Shown: positions 49,181 through 60,001, counted from the stretch's first letter. The stretch: DNA of 64,000 nucleotides from Owenia fusiformis (GCA_903813345.2 CAIIXF020000008.1:2179341-2243340); one strand, 5' to 3'. Program-made: numbers and translations. The notes: generated by a model from the sequence alone, not told the origin.

Positions 49181-50030
49181 GGAAATACTGTTCGGTTTTA
49201 TCGATCACAGGGATGAAATTTTTCCTAATAGCATAATAACAGATGTAAAAAGTCAGGACATACATGTACAGACTTGTGCAATTGCACATGCAATTCTGTA
49301 TAAGTCATTAACATTTTATGACAGTATATATGAGATTGTGATTATAACCATGTGGAACTCCTTTAAAGGCTATTTTATACTTGTAAGACAATAATTTAAC
49401 TTGAACTTGAAATATTAGATTGAAAAGATGTGTGAAATATTATCTTATTCAAGAAAACAGGTTCATTCACTTCAATTGTTGCAAAATAAGAGCCCTCCCA
49501 AAATAGAACCTTGTAGAATCCCTATATAAAGTCATTTTGTCCAAATTCAAATCATTAATGAATGTGACTGTATTTCTAGATGTAAACAACATGCTTTACT
49601 ACTGAAATAGTATTATCTTTAAACCACATTTATCTCTATATATGAATCTATAGTGTTATTTGTACCAAATTATGCATATATGGCGGCCATTTTGGATTTA
49701 TTTTGAAATGGTGTTCGGTTTTATCGACCACAGGGATGGAATTTTTCCTAATAGCATAATAAGAGATGTAAAAAGTCAGGACTTACAAATACAGACTTCA
49801 GTTGTTGCAAAATAAGAGCCCTCCCAAAATAGAACCTTGTAGAATTCCTATATAAAATCATTTTGTCCAAATTCAAATCATTAATGAATGCGACTGTATT
49901 TCTAGATGTAAACAACATGCTTTACTCCTGTTCCAATATTATTTTTAAACCATATTTATCTCTATATATGAATCTAGAGTGTTATTTGTACCAAATTATG
50001 CCTATATGGCGGCCATCTTGAATTTTTCTT
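48804..50030 (+). repeat. Four subterminal repeat units of the 4.5-kb element
   Basis: Each unit starts GTTGCAAAATAAGAGCCCTC (48804, 49020, 49480, 49803), passes through GTAAACAACATGCTTTACT and TCTCTATATATGAATCT, and ends near GGCCATTTTGAATTT. Two later units carry an extra AATAGAACCTTGTAGAAT block. No coding role. Confidence 0.8.
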
Positions 50031-50153
50031 GAAATAGTGATCGGTTTTATTGATCACAGGGATGGAATTTTTCCTAATAACATAAATAACAGATTAAGCC
50101 ATTAAATTTGCTTGTATCACCAATTGAAATATTTTCCAGCAAATTCCCCCCAC

Positions 50154-50897
50154 TATAAGGGCTTCTTTGAATAATAATCACTCGCAATAAGTCATACATA
50201 TATTTTCCCAGAATTACTCAATAGGTACAGATAAAGTACAATCAAGGATCTTACTTTCTGATTTAACCCTTGTCTTATTGATTATATTAATAAGAATTTC
50301 ATTCACCCTGGTTCCTAGTCGTTACGCCAAACATCATTTACTTCCACTGTTTTGTTACTTGTGTGTTTAAATGGTGAACTAGTAAAATTATACTCTGGTG
50401 AGTTTGACCATGGGCTTTCAACTAGTCTAGTTGAAAGCCCATGGTTTGACAGACTCTTGATTTGAATAGCCTACTTTAATTCTTACAAAATTGCCCACTT
50501 TAAGTGTGAACAGTAAGCTTTATATACAGCTCGAAGTCCATCGTAGCCCTCTATTGGCTAAGACTTCCACCTGGTTATACTCACACCCAGACTTGATACT
50601 TATTTGGTACAACTTAATACTGGGCCCATTTAGAATCTGGAGTCTGTTGCTATTTGCCTTTATGAGATATACAACTTACATTGAAAACTGACAAATCTTA
50701 CTTAGTCTATATTCAGATATTGGTATCCTGTAACTGTCATCCCGAAATTATCCAGGAGACACGAAAATATGTATCCCACAATGCAACAAAAAAGGACAAA
50801 TTTTGATTGGTCGATTATATCCCAAAATGCATTTTGCATCCTTATTGCAAATGGCCGACAATAAATCTAAAAAAAATGTGAAAATACGACTAAAATC
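50154..50897. other. Spacer upstream of the SAP-SWIM-YqaJ remnant
   Basis: Contains the perfect 37-nt hairpin at 50408-50444 and otherwise nothing recognisable. A promoter cannot be placed. Confidence 0.4.
50408..50444. repeat. Perfect 37-nt hairpin
   Basis: CCATGGGCTTTCAACTAG, one T, then its exact reverse complement. The stem is 18 bp with a one-base centre. It is not a terminator (no T run); it may be a cruciform-prone palindrome or a small inverted duplication. Confidence 0.9.
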
Positions 50898-52676
50898 ATG
50901 GATAATCCCGATAAAGCTACAGTTTCGCAACTCAAATCATATCTGAAGGACTAAGGAGTAACAAATTCAGGGTATCGTCGTTCGGAATTGATTAACCTCG
51001 TAAAAACAAGTGCAGAAACCAGACTTGAACAACTTCAAAAACTCACGGAAAACAGCTTTTCAACTGTAAATTTGAGAACGGTTGGAGATGTCGTGTATTT
51101 TGACCCAGAACAAGGTGGTCAGTGGTCAGACAATCTAAATAAAAAAATGCCGCCTGTTGATCTCTCTCACTGCTTAACATATGCCAAGACTAAGTGTTGC
51201 TGGGGTGTGAAAAGACTGATAAACTTTCAAAAAGATGATGGCTTTAGACTTTTCCAGACAGGATTTATAAATGATGTCAAAATAGCAAATGCAGGAAACA
51301 ACCATGTATTCATCAAATCAACATGTACACGAGAGACCTCTCTAAATGAGGCACCATACAAAGTATGAGTGCAACTGAACACCAATGGAAATTGTCTCTG
51401 TACATTGCTATTGCCCAGCGTAAGTTATGCTTACAGAAAACATTTGTTGTTGTAAACTTTGAATCCTATCACAATAATCCTAATGACAGTTTACTTTATT
51501 TTGACATGTTAAATTGTTTATATTTTACATGACATGGTTCGTTGTCGCTGTTTAATATGATTCTTTATAAATTCTGAATAAAAAAGCCTAACTTGATAAA
51601 AACTGTCTCAGTTGAAGTTTACCTTCCCATGGTGAAAAAACATGTAGTTTAATCATATTAATTATTTTTGCTTCCAGGGGAACAAGCGATACATGTAAAC
51701 ATGTCATGGCCCTTTTGTTTTCTTTGAATGCTTTCCATGAGAGACATCTCGATTGTAGTCTTGAGACCTGCACCGACAAAGCTTGTAAATGGGACAAACC
51801 TCTCAAAGTTTCGAAGCCACAACTTTGGAATGATATTGATTTATGTCTCGACGACTCAACACCTCATCCCAAAAAAACCAAGATTGATACATACACACCA
51901 TATTCTGAACATATGATAAGAGACAAGGAAAATGAAAAAAACTATTATCGGTAATCAAAGATTCATCAATAGATGAAAATGATTGCATGGCATAGCATAT
52001 CTTGGGCTCTGATTCCGAGTAGGATTGTGATGATGACAAACGCCATGTTGATATATTATCTGTCCCGGATTTAGTTAGAGGCATCAACCACAGTGATTTT
52101 GTGGTAACTCTGAAAGATTATTACACTAAGGACAGGTGTGATGAAATAGAGGTGTTGACGCGTGGTCAATCTGACAATGAGTATTGGAGGAAATATCGCA
52201 CCGGCCGTATTACATCTTCAATAGTTCATGCCATCAGTCATGCTACTGACACTACCATGGCAAAGAAAGACAATTATTTGCTAAAGAAAATCCATAGTCA
52301 AGAACACTTTACCCCAGCTGCAACTGATTTTGGTATTAAGCACGACGATGAAGCCAGGATCCTTTATCAGTCTTCCATGAAAGAGAAACACAAGAAATTT
52401 CAGTGTAAACAATCTGATTTTGTGAAAAACCACTCCCTTCCTATTTTGAGTGGAAGTCCAGATGGTGTCATCTCTTGTGAATGTTGTGGAAGGGGACTTT
52501 TAGAAATCAAGTGTAGTTATAAGTACATGTATAGGAATGAATTTACGGAGAAACAATCTGGTTATAAGTGCTACTTTGATGAAGGTAAATTAATTTTAAA
52601 AAAGAATACTAACTGGTATAGTTTTGGGAGTGGTGACTTATACCATGTCTTGAGACATCACCCGTTGTGAACACGC
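50898..52676 (+). pseudogene. Decayed SAP-SWIM-YqaJ exonuclease-type gene
   Basis: Three parts lie in order. First, ATG at 50898 opens a SAP-like DNA-binding motif (VSQLKSYLKD, then GYRRSELINLV) broken by TAA at 50952. Second, a SWIM zinc finger is split by a 258-bp intron: HCYCPA (51403-51419), donor GTAAGT, acceptor TTGCTTCCAG, then CKH (51694-51702). The join is in phase. Third, 52101-52670 encodes a YqaJ/lambda-exonuclease-type nuclease core: RTGRITSS, GIKHDDEARILY, SGSPDG near 52452 and LLEIKC near 52500, the G-E-D-ExK series. Lesions: TGA at 51366, a frameshift near 51387, a frame change near 51952, stops at 51993 and 52020, and a shifted C-terminus after about 52610, where the last Gln-containing helix would be. 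A CxxxxCxW segment (51770-51795) lies between SWIM and nuclease. YqaJ nucleases resect DNA ends in phages; animal SWIM-YqaJ proteins are of unknown role and may be transposon-related. Confidence 0.75.
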
Positions 52677-52830
52677 ATCAAGTCATGCAATCTGTGTCAA
52701 AAGGTGAACGGTCTCGTTTAGGGGACCTGGGAGATATAGTCTAGTGTCTAAGCTTCCCCGAACCACCGTCAGTGATTATGTGACAGGTAGAGTATATTTA
52801 GTTGATCCTAGGATGATGACATTGGTTGCT

Positions 52831-52888
52831 ATTGTATTTTTACAGGAAAATCATATTAGATTGTATTTTTACAGGAAAATCATATTAG
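52831..52888 (+). repeat. 29-bp tandem duplication
   Basis: Two exact copies of a unit beginning ATTGTATTTTTACAGGAAAA, just downstream of the YqaJ remnant. Confidence 0.85.
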
Positions 52889-53045
52889 ATTGTATGCACT
52901 GAAAAAATCGGTTTGGTGAATCATATTGTCCCTTCTTATCGCTATGTATAATAATAATCATATATTATAATATATTTCAAAACAACTGCTATGTCTTTTG
53001 ATGCACTGTTCATATCAAGGAATAAAATGATATAACACCAAATTT

Positions 53046-53811
53046 TAGTCGGTGGTAGTACTAGTATGTCTCATTCATAAAAATATTAAGATAACACTCT
53101 ATAACATATGTTTTAGATTCCCAGTTTGACTAACTGCAAATATAGGAATCTAAGTTATAGGTTTTGAAATGTATTTTCAGCATAGAACTCAAGGTAGAAT
53201 GGGCAAGTTGGCCGATGAAACCCAATTTGTGGCTGTTCATCAAGAAATTGAAGTTGACACCCCTATTTATGGCTGTTAAAGAAATTGAACATTGGGTGTC
53301 TCCCAACCACACCATCCCTTCTTCAGGTTTTGCCAAGTGCATGCAAATCCCACTATGGACGTTTTGAGAAATGTGGAAATTGTAGAAATGGTCATGCTAA
53401 ACTGTCAAGTGCCAATGCCACAAAGCTCATCGTAATATGAAAACTTCAACGAAAGGAATGTCCATGCACTTCTAACTAGACCAACTAACTTGGGGATGTA
53501 CTTTTTGGGAGCTTAATATAAATTGTTTTCTATACAAATATATTTAGCAAAGAATTCTATGGCCATTGAATTAGAACAGCAGCTATAGAAGATGTAGACA
53601 TCAGTGTTTGACCCTTAGAAAAGATGGAACCGGGAGAGATCTGGGTCAGTTCTATATTATGCACATATCACTGGTGAAAAAGGATAAGATTTCCTTATAT
53701 CCTCCAGCAAAAAAAACTTCTTCAATTTCTGATTATTGAGTAAAAGATTAAAAGTTATTCCTCTTCTACAAAGATATATGGCAGAAAATACAAACTGTTG
53801 AAAGATTTTAA
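53046..53811 (+). repeat. Left edge of the NHL/SGNH array, copy of 58245-58795
   Basis: From AGTATGTCTCATTCATAAA on, this aligns with 58250 onward, which directly follows an SGNH fragment. The copy therefore begins inside the tail of that fragment, giving the array a sharp left border at about 53046. It also holds a Cys-rich open piece (53323-53439, CGNCRNGHAKL) that I do not recognise. Confidence 0.65.
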
Positions 53812-54048
53812 AAACCAGGCAGTTGTCGGGGTGAGTTAGATTACCCCTATGGTGTCTGCACAGATGGATCCATTCACATCCTGGTTGCAGACATGGACAA
53901 CAACAGGGTACATCTGAAACTTGATGGAAAATTCCAATGTATCTGTTGACCAAGGAAGATGGTACGATCTGTTGCCTTCAACCAGGAGGGGCAGCTGGTA
54001 GTGGGAGACAGGAATGGTAACATCTTCACTGTTACAAACAGGAAGTGA
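53812..54048 (+). pseudogene. NHL-repeat fragment 1 (TRIM-like C-terminus)
   Basis: One reading frame with a single TGA (about 53947) encodes the typical tail: YGVCTDGS, HILVADMDNNRVHL, then SVAFNQEGQLVVGDRNGN, NIFTVT and a final RK stop at 54048. NHL repeats form a beta-propeller used for protein or RNA binding in TRIM-NHL proteins. The upstream head (AAACTGTTGAAAGATTTTAA) joins straight to this tail, so the middle is deleted. Confidence 0.7.
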
Positions 54049-54939
54049 AGTAAATTATAGGAAACAAAACATTTAGAAATTAGTAAATATCATCTAAAAC
54101 TGCATTATTATAAAATTAGAAAATATCATCTAAAACTGCATTATTACAGACTTTATTATACTTCCAGTGCTAAATAATGAGCCAAGCCATTTAACCTTTT
54201 GCATGCTAACTTAATTCAGCAAATATATCCCACGCGACTGACTTATTTTTCAAAGAGTGCAAAAAATGATATGCCTGGACTAAATAATTAATATCTCAAT
54301 AACTACTGAATGAATCTCGATAAAATTTTCACAAAGAGAAGATACATTGGCCTGGCTCATGAAAAAAATGTTCTAATGAATTTTTTACATAAATAAACAG
54401 GACTGGGCATAAATATACCATGAATACTCCTCCGGAATCCGCCGCTTCGCCCCTGTGGAGATTCAACGTCTGGTCAGAATCCAAAACTGAATTTGCAGCG
54501 ATCAAATGTTCATTTTTCAGTTCAGAAAATATTCTAGTTTCTATTTACGATGACCATTATCGGCTTCCAAGAGCCTAAAGAGCTCGAAATCGCGATCCAT
54601 TTCCTCCACATGTTCGTTGTGATCGTATTTGGCCGCCATTTTGTACGATTTGTTCACTAAAAACGACTTAAACACTGTTTAAATCGTTGAATTAAGAAAT
54701 ATTTTTCGAAACATCGCCATTTCTAGGTCAACAGGAAGTCCCAACGTAAGGACTAAATAAATCGGGCAATCTGATTGGATCATAAGTCCGGCGGGAAAAA
54801 GTTAAGTTTTTGAAAGTTTAAATTCGACTGGAGTCGCCGGCAGTTGCCGGGGATTGTTAAGCACGGGCGACTACGCTCGCCGGTAGCATGCTAAAGGTTA
54901 ATGTGTACACTGGAATGTTCAATATCTAAGAAAAAGAGA
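54049..54939. other. Spacer inside the array
   Basis: Includes a short tandem copy (TTAGTAAATATCATCTAAAA-like, near 54080-54140). A more GC-rich, non-array insert follows at about 54190-54900, with a CpG-rich 3' part (GGAGTCGCCGGCAGTTGCCG) and a GCATGCTAA(A)GG-like inverted edge: CCTTTTGCATGCTAA near 54197 against TAGCATGCTAAAGG near 54884. This looks like an independent small inserted element. Confidence 0.4.
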
Positions 54940-55428
54940 ACCTGCAGCTGAGCTAAAGCTAAAGGGTATTACATCAACCCCTGCAGGTGAGCTGCTGGTG
55001 TGGGATGCAGCCACCAAGACAGTGTACCGTGTGAATCCATCCAATGAAGACATGACTTCTCTGTAGAAGCCAGATACATTCAAGGACCCTTACTATGTGG
55101 AATCAACCACAAACAATGTCATCAAAGTTAATAACTACAATACTCATTGTATTAAAAGATTGGATAGAGATGGAAGTGTTGCTTTTACGTATGGGAAGCC
55201 AGGCAGTTGTCATATGGTGTCTGTACAGATGGATCTGACCACATCCTGGTTGCAGACATGGACAACAACAGAGTAAATCTCCTTAACCATTATGGTAAAT
55301 TCATTCCTTATCTGCTGACCAAGGAAGATGGTTTGTACAACCCACAATCTGTTGCCATCAAGCAGGAGGGGCAGAAGGTAGTGGGAGACAGGAATGGCAA
55401 CATATTCACTGTCACATACAGGAAGTGA
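54940..55428 (+). pseudogene. NHL-repeat fragment 2
   Basis: Begins PAAELKLKGITSTPAGELLV, continues through TKTVYRVNPS, an in-frame TAG near 55063, YYVESTTNNVI, HCIKRLDRDG and a frame change at about 55203. It then reads VCTDGSDHILVADMDNNRVN to NIFTVTYRK and a stop at 55428. About 160 residues of propeller are recognisable. Compared with later units it uses VESTTNN in place of VASTTSD, so at least two subfamilies exist. Confidence 0.75.
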
Positions 55429-55609
55429 GGTAAATAGAAAACAAAACATTTGAAAAAAAATGATTACATACCATCTAATACTGGTTTATTACATGCATAT
55501 AATGTTTAGAAATACATTATTTATTATACTAAATGATTTCAAATTAAGAAAATTATATATTCAGTGATTTTACATCAAAAGAGATCAAAAGTAAGACTGC
55601 CTGTGCTAA

Positions 55610-55978
55610 ATGTACCAAGCCACTCCTAGGTCACTCTTTTGTAAACCATTTGTCCAATGCCCACCTGCCCTTCCAGGTTTTGAGTTTACTTTGCATGTAT
55701 TGCCATGTGCGAAAGTACCACGGGTTAGGAGCAAGATAGCGAGAACGCACGATAGACTCAATATAGACGCTAGCCTGGTGCTACTCCAAATAGGGGAAAA
55801 CGACATTCCAACCCCTTCCAGGAACATTCTTACATCCCCTCCCTCCCCTTCCCTTTCACCCTTTTCCTCCCCGAACCAGCTGGCTGAGGATATTACCAGA
55901 CATATTGGCTTTCAATCCCATTGTGGACACTGTCATCATTGGGTCTCTGTTTCCCAGGGGGTGGTCTAAGTCAGACAA
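55610..55978 (+). pseudogene. SGNH-hydrolase-like fragment A
   Basis: Encodes an N-terminal SGNH/GDSL-like half: the GHSFVNHL block (in another frame at its start), PALPGFEFTLH, AKVPRVRSKIARTHDRLNI and LVLLQIGENDI, the G-x-N-D block. No His/Asp catalytic tail is seen. A Pro/Ser-rich stretch and LAEDITRHI follow. Similar domains occur in invertebrate retroelement-linked and orphan proteins; the role here is unknown. Confidence 0.6.
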
Positions 55979-55989
55979 ATTTCTCAATA

Positions 55990-56358
55990 GATTGCAACAT
56001 TCCAGTGGACTCGCTATGTGGCATCAACAACATCTGATGTCATCATAGTCAGCAACATGGAGGCTCATTGTATAAAGGCTTGGATAAAGATGGCTGGGAA
56101 GTTTTTAAATACGGGAAGGACGGCAGTGGTCCGGATGACTTATACAACCCCTTTGGTCTCTGTACAGATGGATCAAACCACATCATAGTTGCAGACAACA
56201 CCAACCTCAGGGTACATCTCTTGACCCCTGATGCTAAATTCATTCGCTATCTGTTGACAAAGGAAGATTGTACGATCTGTTGCAATCAAGCAGGAGGGGC
56301 AGCTGGTAGTGGGAGACAGGAATGGCAACATATTCACTATCACATACAGGAAGTGAGG
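55990..56358 (+). pseudogene. NHL-repeat fragment 3
   Basis: Covers TRYVASTTSDVIIVSN, a small frame change at about 56066, KGLDKDGWEVFKYGKDGSG, LCTDGSNHIIVADNTNLRVH and RYLLTKED. A frameshift (about 56270) then scrambles the last strands. The upstream part of the propeller is missing; it joins SGNH-type sequence directly. Confidence 0.7.
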
Positions 56359-56689
56359 TAAATAGAAAAAAAACATTTGAAAAATGAGTATATACCATCT
56401 AATACTGGTTTATTACATGGATATAATGTTCAAAAATATATTATTTATTATACTAAATGATTTCAAATTAAGAAAATTATATATTCAGTGATTTTTCAAT
56501 CAAAAGAGATGAAAAGTAAGACAGCCTGTGCTAAATGTACCAAGCCATTTAATGTGTGTATTGGAAGGCTCAAGATCTTCCTAATTCCCAAGAGGTGGAC
56601 AGGACTAAGGACTTGAGGGTCTGCAGCTGAGCTAAAGCTAAAGGATTTGAGTATCCCATTCCCCATCCCACCCCCTCATTCATCTGACC

Positions 56690-56950
56690 CTGTAACTAAA
56701 GTGGCCATCTTAGGTCACTCCCTTGTAAACCATTTGTCCAATGCCTCACCTTCCCATTCCGGGTTTTGAGTTTACTTTGCACGGATTGCCAGGTGCGAAA
56801 GTACCACGGCTTAGGACACATGATAGACTCAATATAGACGTTAGCCTGGTGCTACTCCAAATAGGGGAAAACGACATCCCAACCCCTTCCAGGAACAATC
56901 TTACATCTGCTCCGGGGTCCACACAAGCAAGACCCCCACTTTATACATAA
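56690..56950 (+). pseudogene. SGNH-hydrolase-like fragment B
   Basis: Copy of fragment A: VAILGHSLVNHLSNA, a frame change near 56757, GFEFTLHGLPGAKVPRLRTHD and VLLQIGENDI, ending after a Pro-rich tail in TAA. It lacks a 15-bp piece (SKIAR region) present in the other copies. Confidence 0.6.
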
Positions 56951-57026
56951 AGAAAAAAACATCATTTATTCAATTTATTAATTATTATTCTGAAAATAAA
57001 AGATTTAAAGTTATGAATCTTCTACA

Positions 57027-57600
57027 ATGATCTATTACAGAAAATACAAACTGTTGAAAGATCTTAAAAAGAACAACTCTCATATAACATCAACTTCACA
57101 TGGCCAACTTGCATTTACCAACGTGACCAACATCATAAGTGTCTATGGTTTAGACAGGACCCCCAAATTGAACCTCATGTGTAGAAAACCTGCAGCTGAG
57201 CTACAGCTAAAAGGTATAACATCAACCCCTGCAGGTGGGATGCTTGTATGTGATCAACCCACCAAGACAGTGTACCGTGTGAATCCATCTACTGGAGATA
57301 CGACTCCTCTCATCAAGCCTGGTACATTCCAGTAGCCTCGCTATGTGGCATCAACAACATCTGATGTCATCATAGTCAGCAACTTCAGTGCTCATTGTAT
57401 TAAAGGCTTGGATAAAGATGGCCAGGAAGTTTTTAAATACGGGAAGGAAGGCAGTGGTCAGGGTGAGTGGCAGTATCCTAATGGTGTCTGCACAGATGGA
57501 TCAAACCACATCATAGTTGCAGACAACACCAACCACAGGGTACATCTCCTGACCCCTGGCACTTTCTTTCATTCGCTAATTCAAACAATATATTTAACAA
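57027..57600 (+). pseudogene. NHL-repeat fragment 4 (longest unit)
   Basis: Carries the leader YKLLKDLKKNNSHITSTSHG, a GQLAFTNVTNIISVYG segment, ITSTPAGGMLVCD and TVYRVNPSTGDTTPL. After a TAG at 57333-57335 it continues with RYVASTTSDVIIVSNFSAHC through EVFKYGKEGSGQGEW, VCTDGSNHIIVADNTNHRVH and LLTP, then breaks into non-homologous sequence. A single stop separates two otherwise clean frames, so this is the best-kept copy. Confidence 0.75.
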
Positions 57601-57894
57601 AGAATTCTATGACGATTGAATTCGAATAGCAGTGTTTGACCCTTAGATAAGATGGAACCAAGTTTATCTGGTCGGTCAGTTTTAATATTATCTATGTATC
57701 ACTGGTGAAAAAGGATAAGATTTGTTAATATTCTCTATCAAAGCTACCTTTTCTTGTGAAATTTTATTATTATATATCATAGGCTTCATATGCAGCATTG
57801 GCTTTATTATGGCTAGCATGAACCGGTGACTTAGAGTATGGGCCTAAGTTGCATTTCTCTCAGCTGTAGATTATGAAATGTTTTTTGTAGTGAG

Positions 57895-58194
57895 ATGAGG
57901 GTACCCAGAGTACTTCTTTTCGGGCACAGCCTTATAAAACAGATGGAAAAACCAGGAAAGAATTTATCCAAAGAGACCAAACAGAAATGTCTTTCATCGC
58001 TGGATCTTAAAGAAGATGAATACCTCTTACACTACGAGGGTGTGCCAGGTGGCAATTTGAAAAAACTTGATGACAGACCGATATGGGACTCTATGACTTA
58101 CTTTGATACCATAGTTGCTCAAATTGCCGGGAATGATGTACAAAACTATGAAATGTCCCAGACAGAGTTAAATGATTTATTAAAGAGAGTTTAG
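57895..58194 (+). pseudogene. SGNH-hydrolase-like fragment C, distinct type
   Basis: A clean 99-codon frame: VPRVLLFGHSLIKQM (GHS serine block), GVPGGNLKKL (Gly block) and IVAQIAGNDVQNY (G-N-D block). The frame is closed by TAG at 58192. Beyond the stop the same frame reads KKMRMVLLEILVSS, the next strand of an SGNH fold, so the TAG looks like a nonsense change. Differs from type A/B. Catalytic Asp/His are not seen. Confidence 0.6.
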
Positions 58195-58739
58195 GCGATG
58201 GTGAAGAAGATGCGCATGGTTTTACTTGAAATTCTTGTCAGTAGTAGTATGTCCCCTTCATTAAAGAATATTAAGATAACAATCTATAACATACATTTTA
58301 GATTTCCAGTTTGACTGCAAATATAGGAATTTAAGTTGTAGGTTTTGAACTGTATTTTCACCATGAAACTCAAGGTAAAATGGGCAAGTTGGCCAATGAC
58401 ACCCCAATTTGTACAATTTGTAATAGGAAAACTTCAACGAAAGGAATTTCCAGACCATTCCAACTAGACAAACTAACTTGGGGATGTGCTTTTTGGGAGC
58501 TTAATATAAATTGTTTTCTATACAAATATATTTAACAAAGAATTCTATGGCCATTGAATTAACACAGCAGCCATAGAAGATGTAGACATCAGTGTTTGAC
58601 CCCTAGAAAAGATGGAACTGGGAGAGATCTTGGTTGGTTTTTATATTATGCAGGTATCACTGGTGAAAAAGGATAAGATTTCCTGATATCTTGCAGCAAA
58701 AAAAAAACTTCAATTTCTGATTGTTGAGTAAAATATTAA

Positions 58740-58990
58740 AAGTTATTCCTCTTCTACAAAGATATATGGCCGAAAATACAAACTGTTGAAAGATTTTAAA
58801 AATCCATTCACATTCACATCCTGGTTGCAGACAGTGACAACAACAGGGTACATGTCCTGACACCTGATGGTAAATTCGAACGTTATCTGCTGACCAAGGA
58901 AGATGGTATGTACAATCCTCCACATTCTGTTGCCATCATTCAGGAGGAGCAAATGGCAACATGTTAACTGTTACATACAGGAAGTGAGGT
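58740..58990 (+). pseudogene. NHL-repeat fragment 5
   Basis: Short remnant with HILVADSDNNRVHVLTPDGK and RYLLTKEDG followed by SVAIIQEEQ, frame broken near the end. The surrounding sequence from 58245 matches the array's left edge at 53046. Confidence 0.6.
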
Positions 58991-59129
58991 AAATTATAGA
59001 AAACAAAACATTTAGAAATTAGTAAATATCATCTAAAACTGCATTATTACAGAGTTTATTATACTTCCAGTGCTAAATAATGAGTCGAGCCATTTAATGT
59101 GTATACTGGAATGTTCAAAATCTTCCAAA

Positions 59130-59660
59130 TTCCCAAGAGGTAGACAGGACTAAGAAATAAAGAGCATGCAGCTGAGCTAAAGCTAAAGGGTATAACATCA
59201 ACCCCAGCAGGTGAGCTGATGGTGTGATTACACCACCAGTAAAGTGTATCGTGTGAATCCATCAAATGGAGACATGACTTATCTGAAGAAGCCAGATACA
59301 TTCAAGGACCCTTACTATGTGGAATCAACCACAAACAATGTCATCATAGTAAGTATCTACAAAGACTCGTTGTATTAAAAGATTGGATAGAGATGGGAGT
59401 GTTGCATTTACGTATGGGAAGCCAGGCAGTTGTCAGGGTGACTTAGATTAGTCTGCACAGATGGATCCAACCAATTCCTGGTTGCAGACAATGACAACTA
59501 CAGGGTACATCTCCTGACCCCTGATGCTAAATGCATTCGCTGTCTGCTGACCATGGAAGATGGTGTGTACAATCCACGATCTGTTACCATCAACCAGGAG
59601 AAACAACTGTTAGTGCGAGGCAAGAATGACAACATCTTCACTGTTACATACAGGAAGTGA
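59130..59660 (+). pseudogene. NHL-repeat fragment 6, strongly decayed
   Basis: Close nucleotide relative of fragment 2 (GAGCTAAAGCTAAAGGGTAT; GGAATCAACCACAAACAATG) but with several stops and frameshifts. The end still reads as an NIFTVTYRK-like tail before TGA near 59660. Confidence 0.6.
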
Positions 59661-60001
59661 CGTAAAATATAGAAAACAAAACAATTGAAAAATGATTATA
59701 TACTATCTAATACTGGTTTATTAAATGCATATAATGTTCAAAAATACATTATTTATTATACTCAATGATTTCAAATTAAGAAAATTATATATTCAGTGAT
59801 TTTTCCATCAAGAGAGATCAAAAGTAAGACTGCCTGTGCTAAATGCAACATGTGCCAAGCCATTTAATGTGTGTATTGGAAGGCTCAAGTCTTCCTAATT
59901 CCCAAGAGGTGGACAGGACTAAGGACTTGAGGATCTGCAGCTGAACTAAAGGAGTTGAGTATCCCATTCCCCATCTCACCCCCTCATTCATCTGACCCTA
60001 T

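Larger units (their letters stand above)
45620..50153. mobile_element. 4.5-kb non-autonomous element with GTGGGGGGAATTT ends
   Basis: The left end reads TA then GTGGGGGGAATTT, and the right end mirrors it with CCCCCCAC then TA (50154-50155). Similarity continues with gaps: ATATTTCA and TGGTGATACAAG near both tips, then CCCTGTGATCAAT and CAAGATGGCCG further in. The right half holds four diverged tandem copies of the subterminal region (48804-50030). No transposase was recognised. A TTAA foldback and an inverted-end element at 46463 are nested inside. Superfamily unknown; TA flanks hint at a TA-targeting enzyme. Confidence 0.6.

Noticed and set aside
48804-50030. Regularly spaced repeats considered as a CRISPR array
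   Set aside because: Units are 160-230 bp with no short repeat/spacer alternation, and the genome is eukaryotic.
53323-53439. B-box or RING zinc finger of a TRIM protein
   Set aside because: Cys spacing (CGNCRNGH) does not satisfy the B-box or RING pattern and the frame is short and broken.
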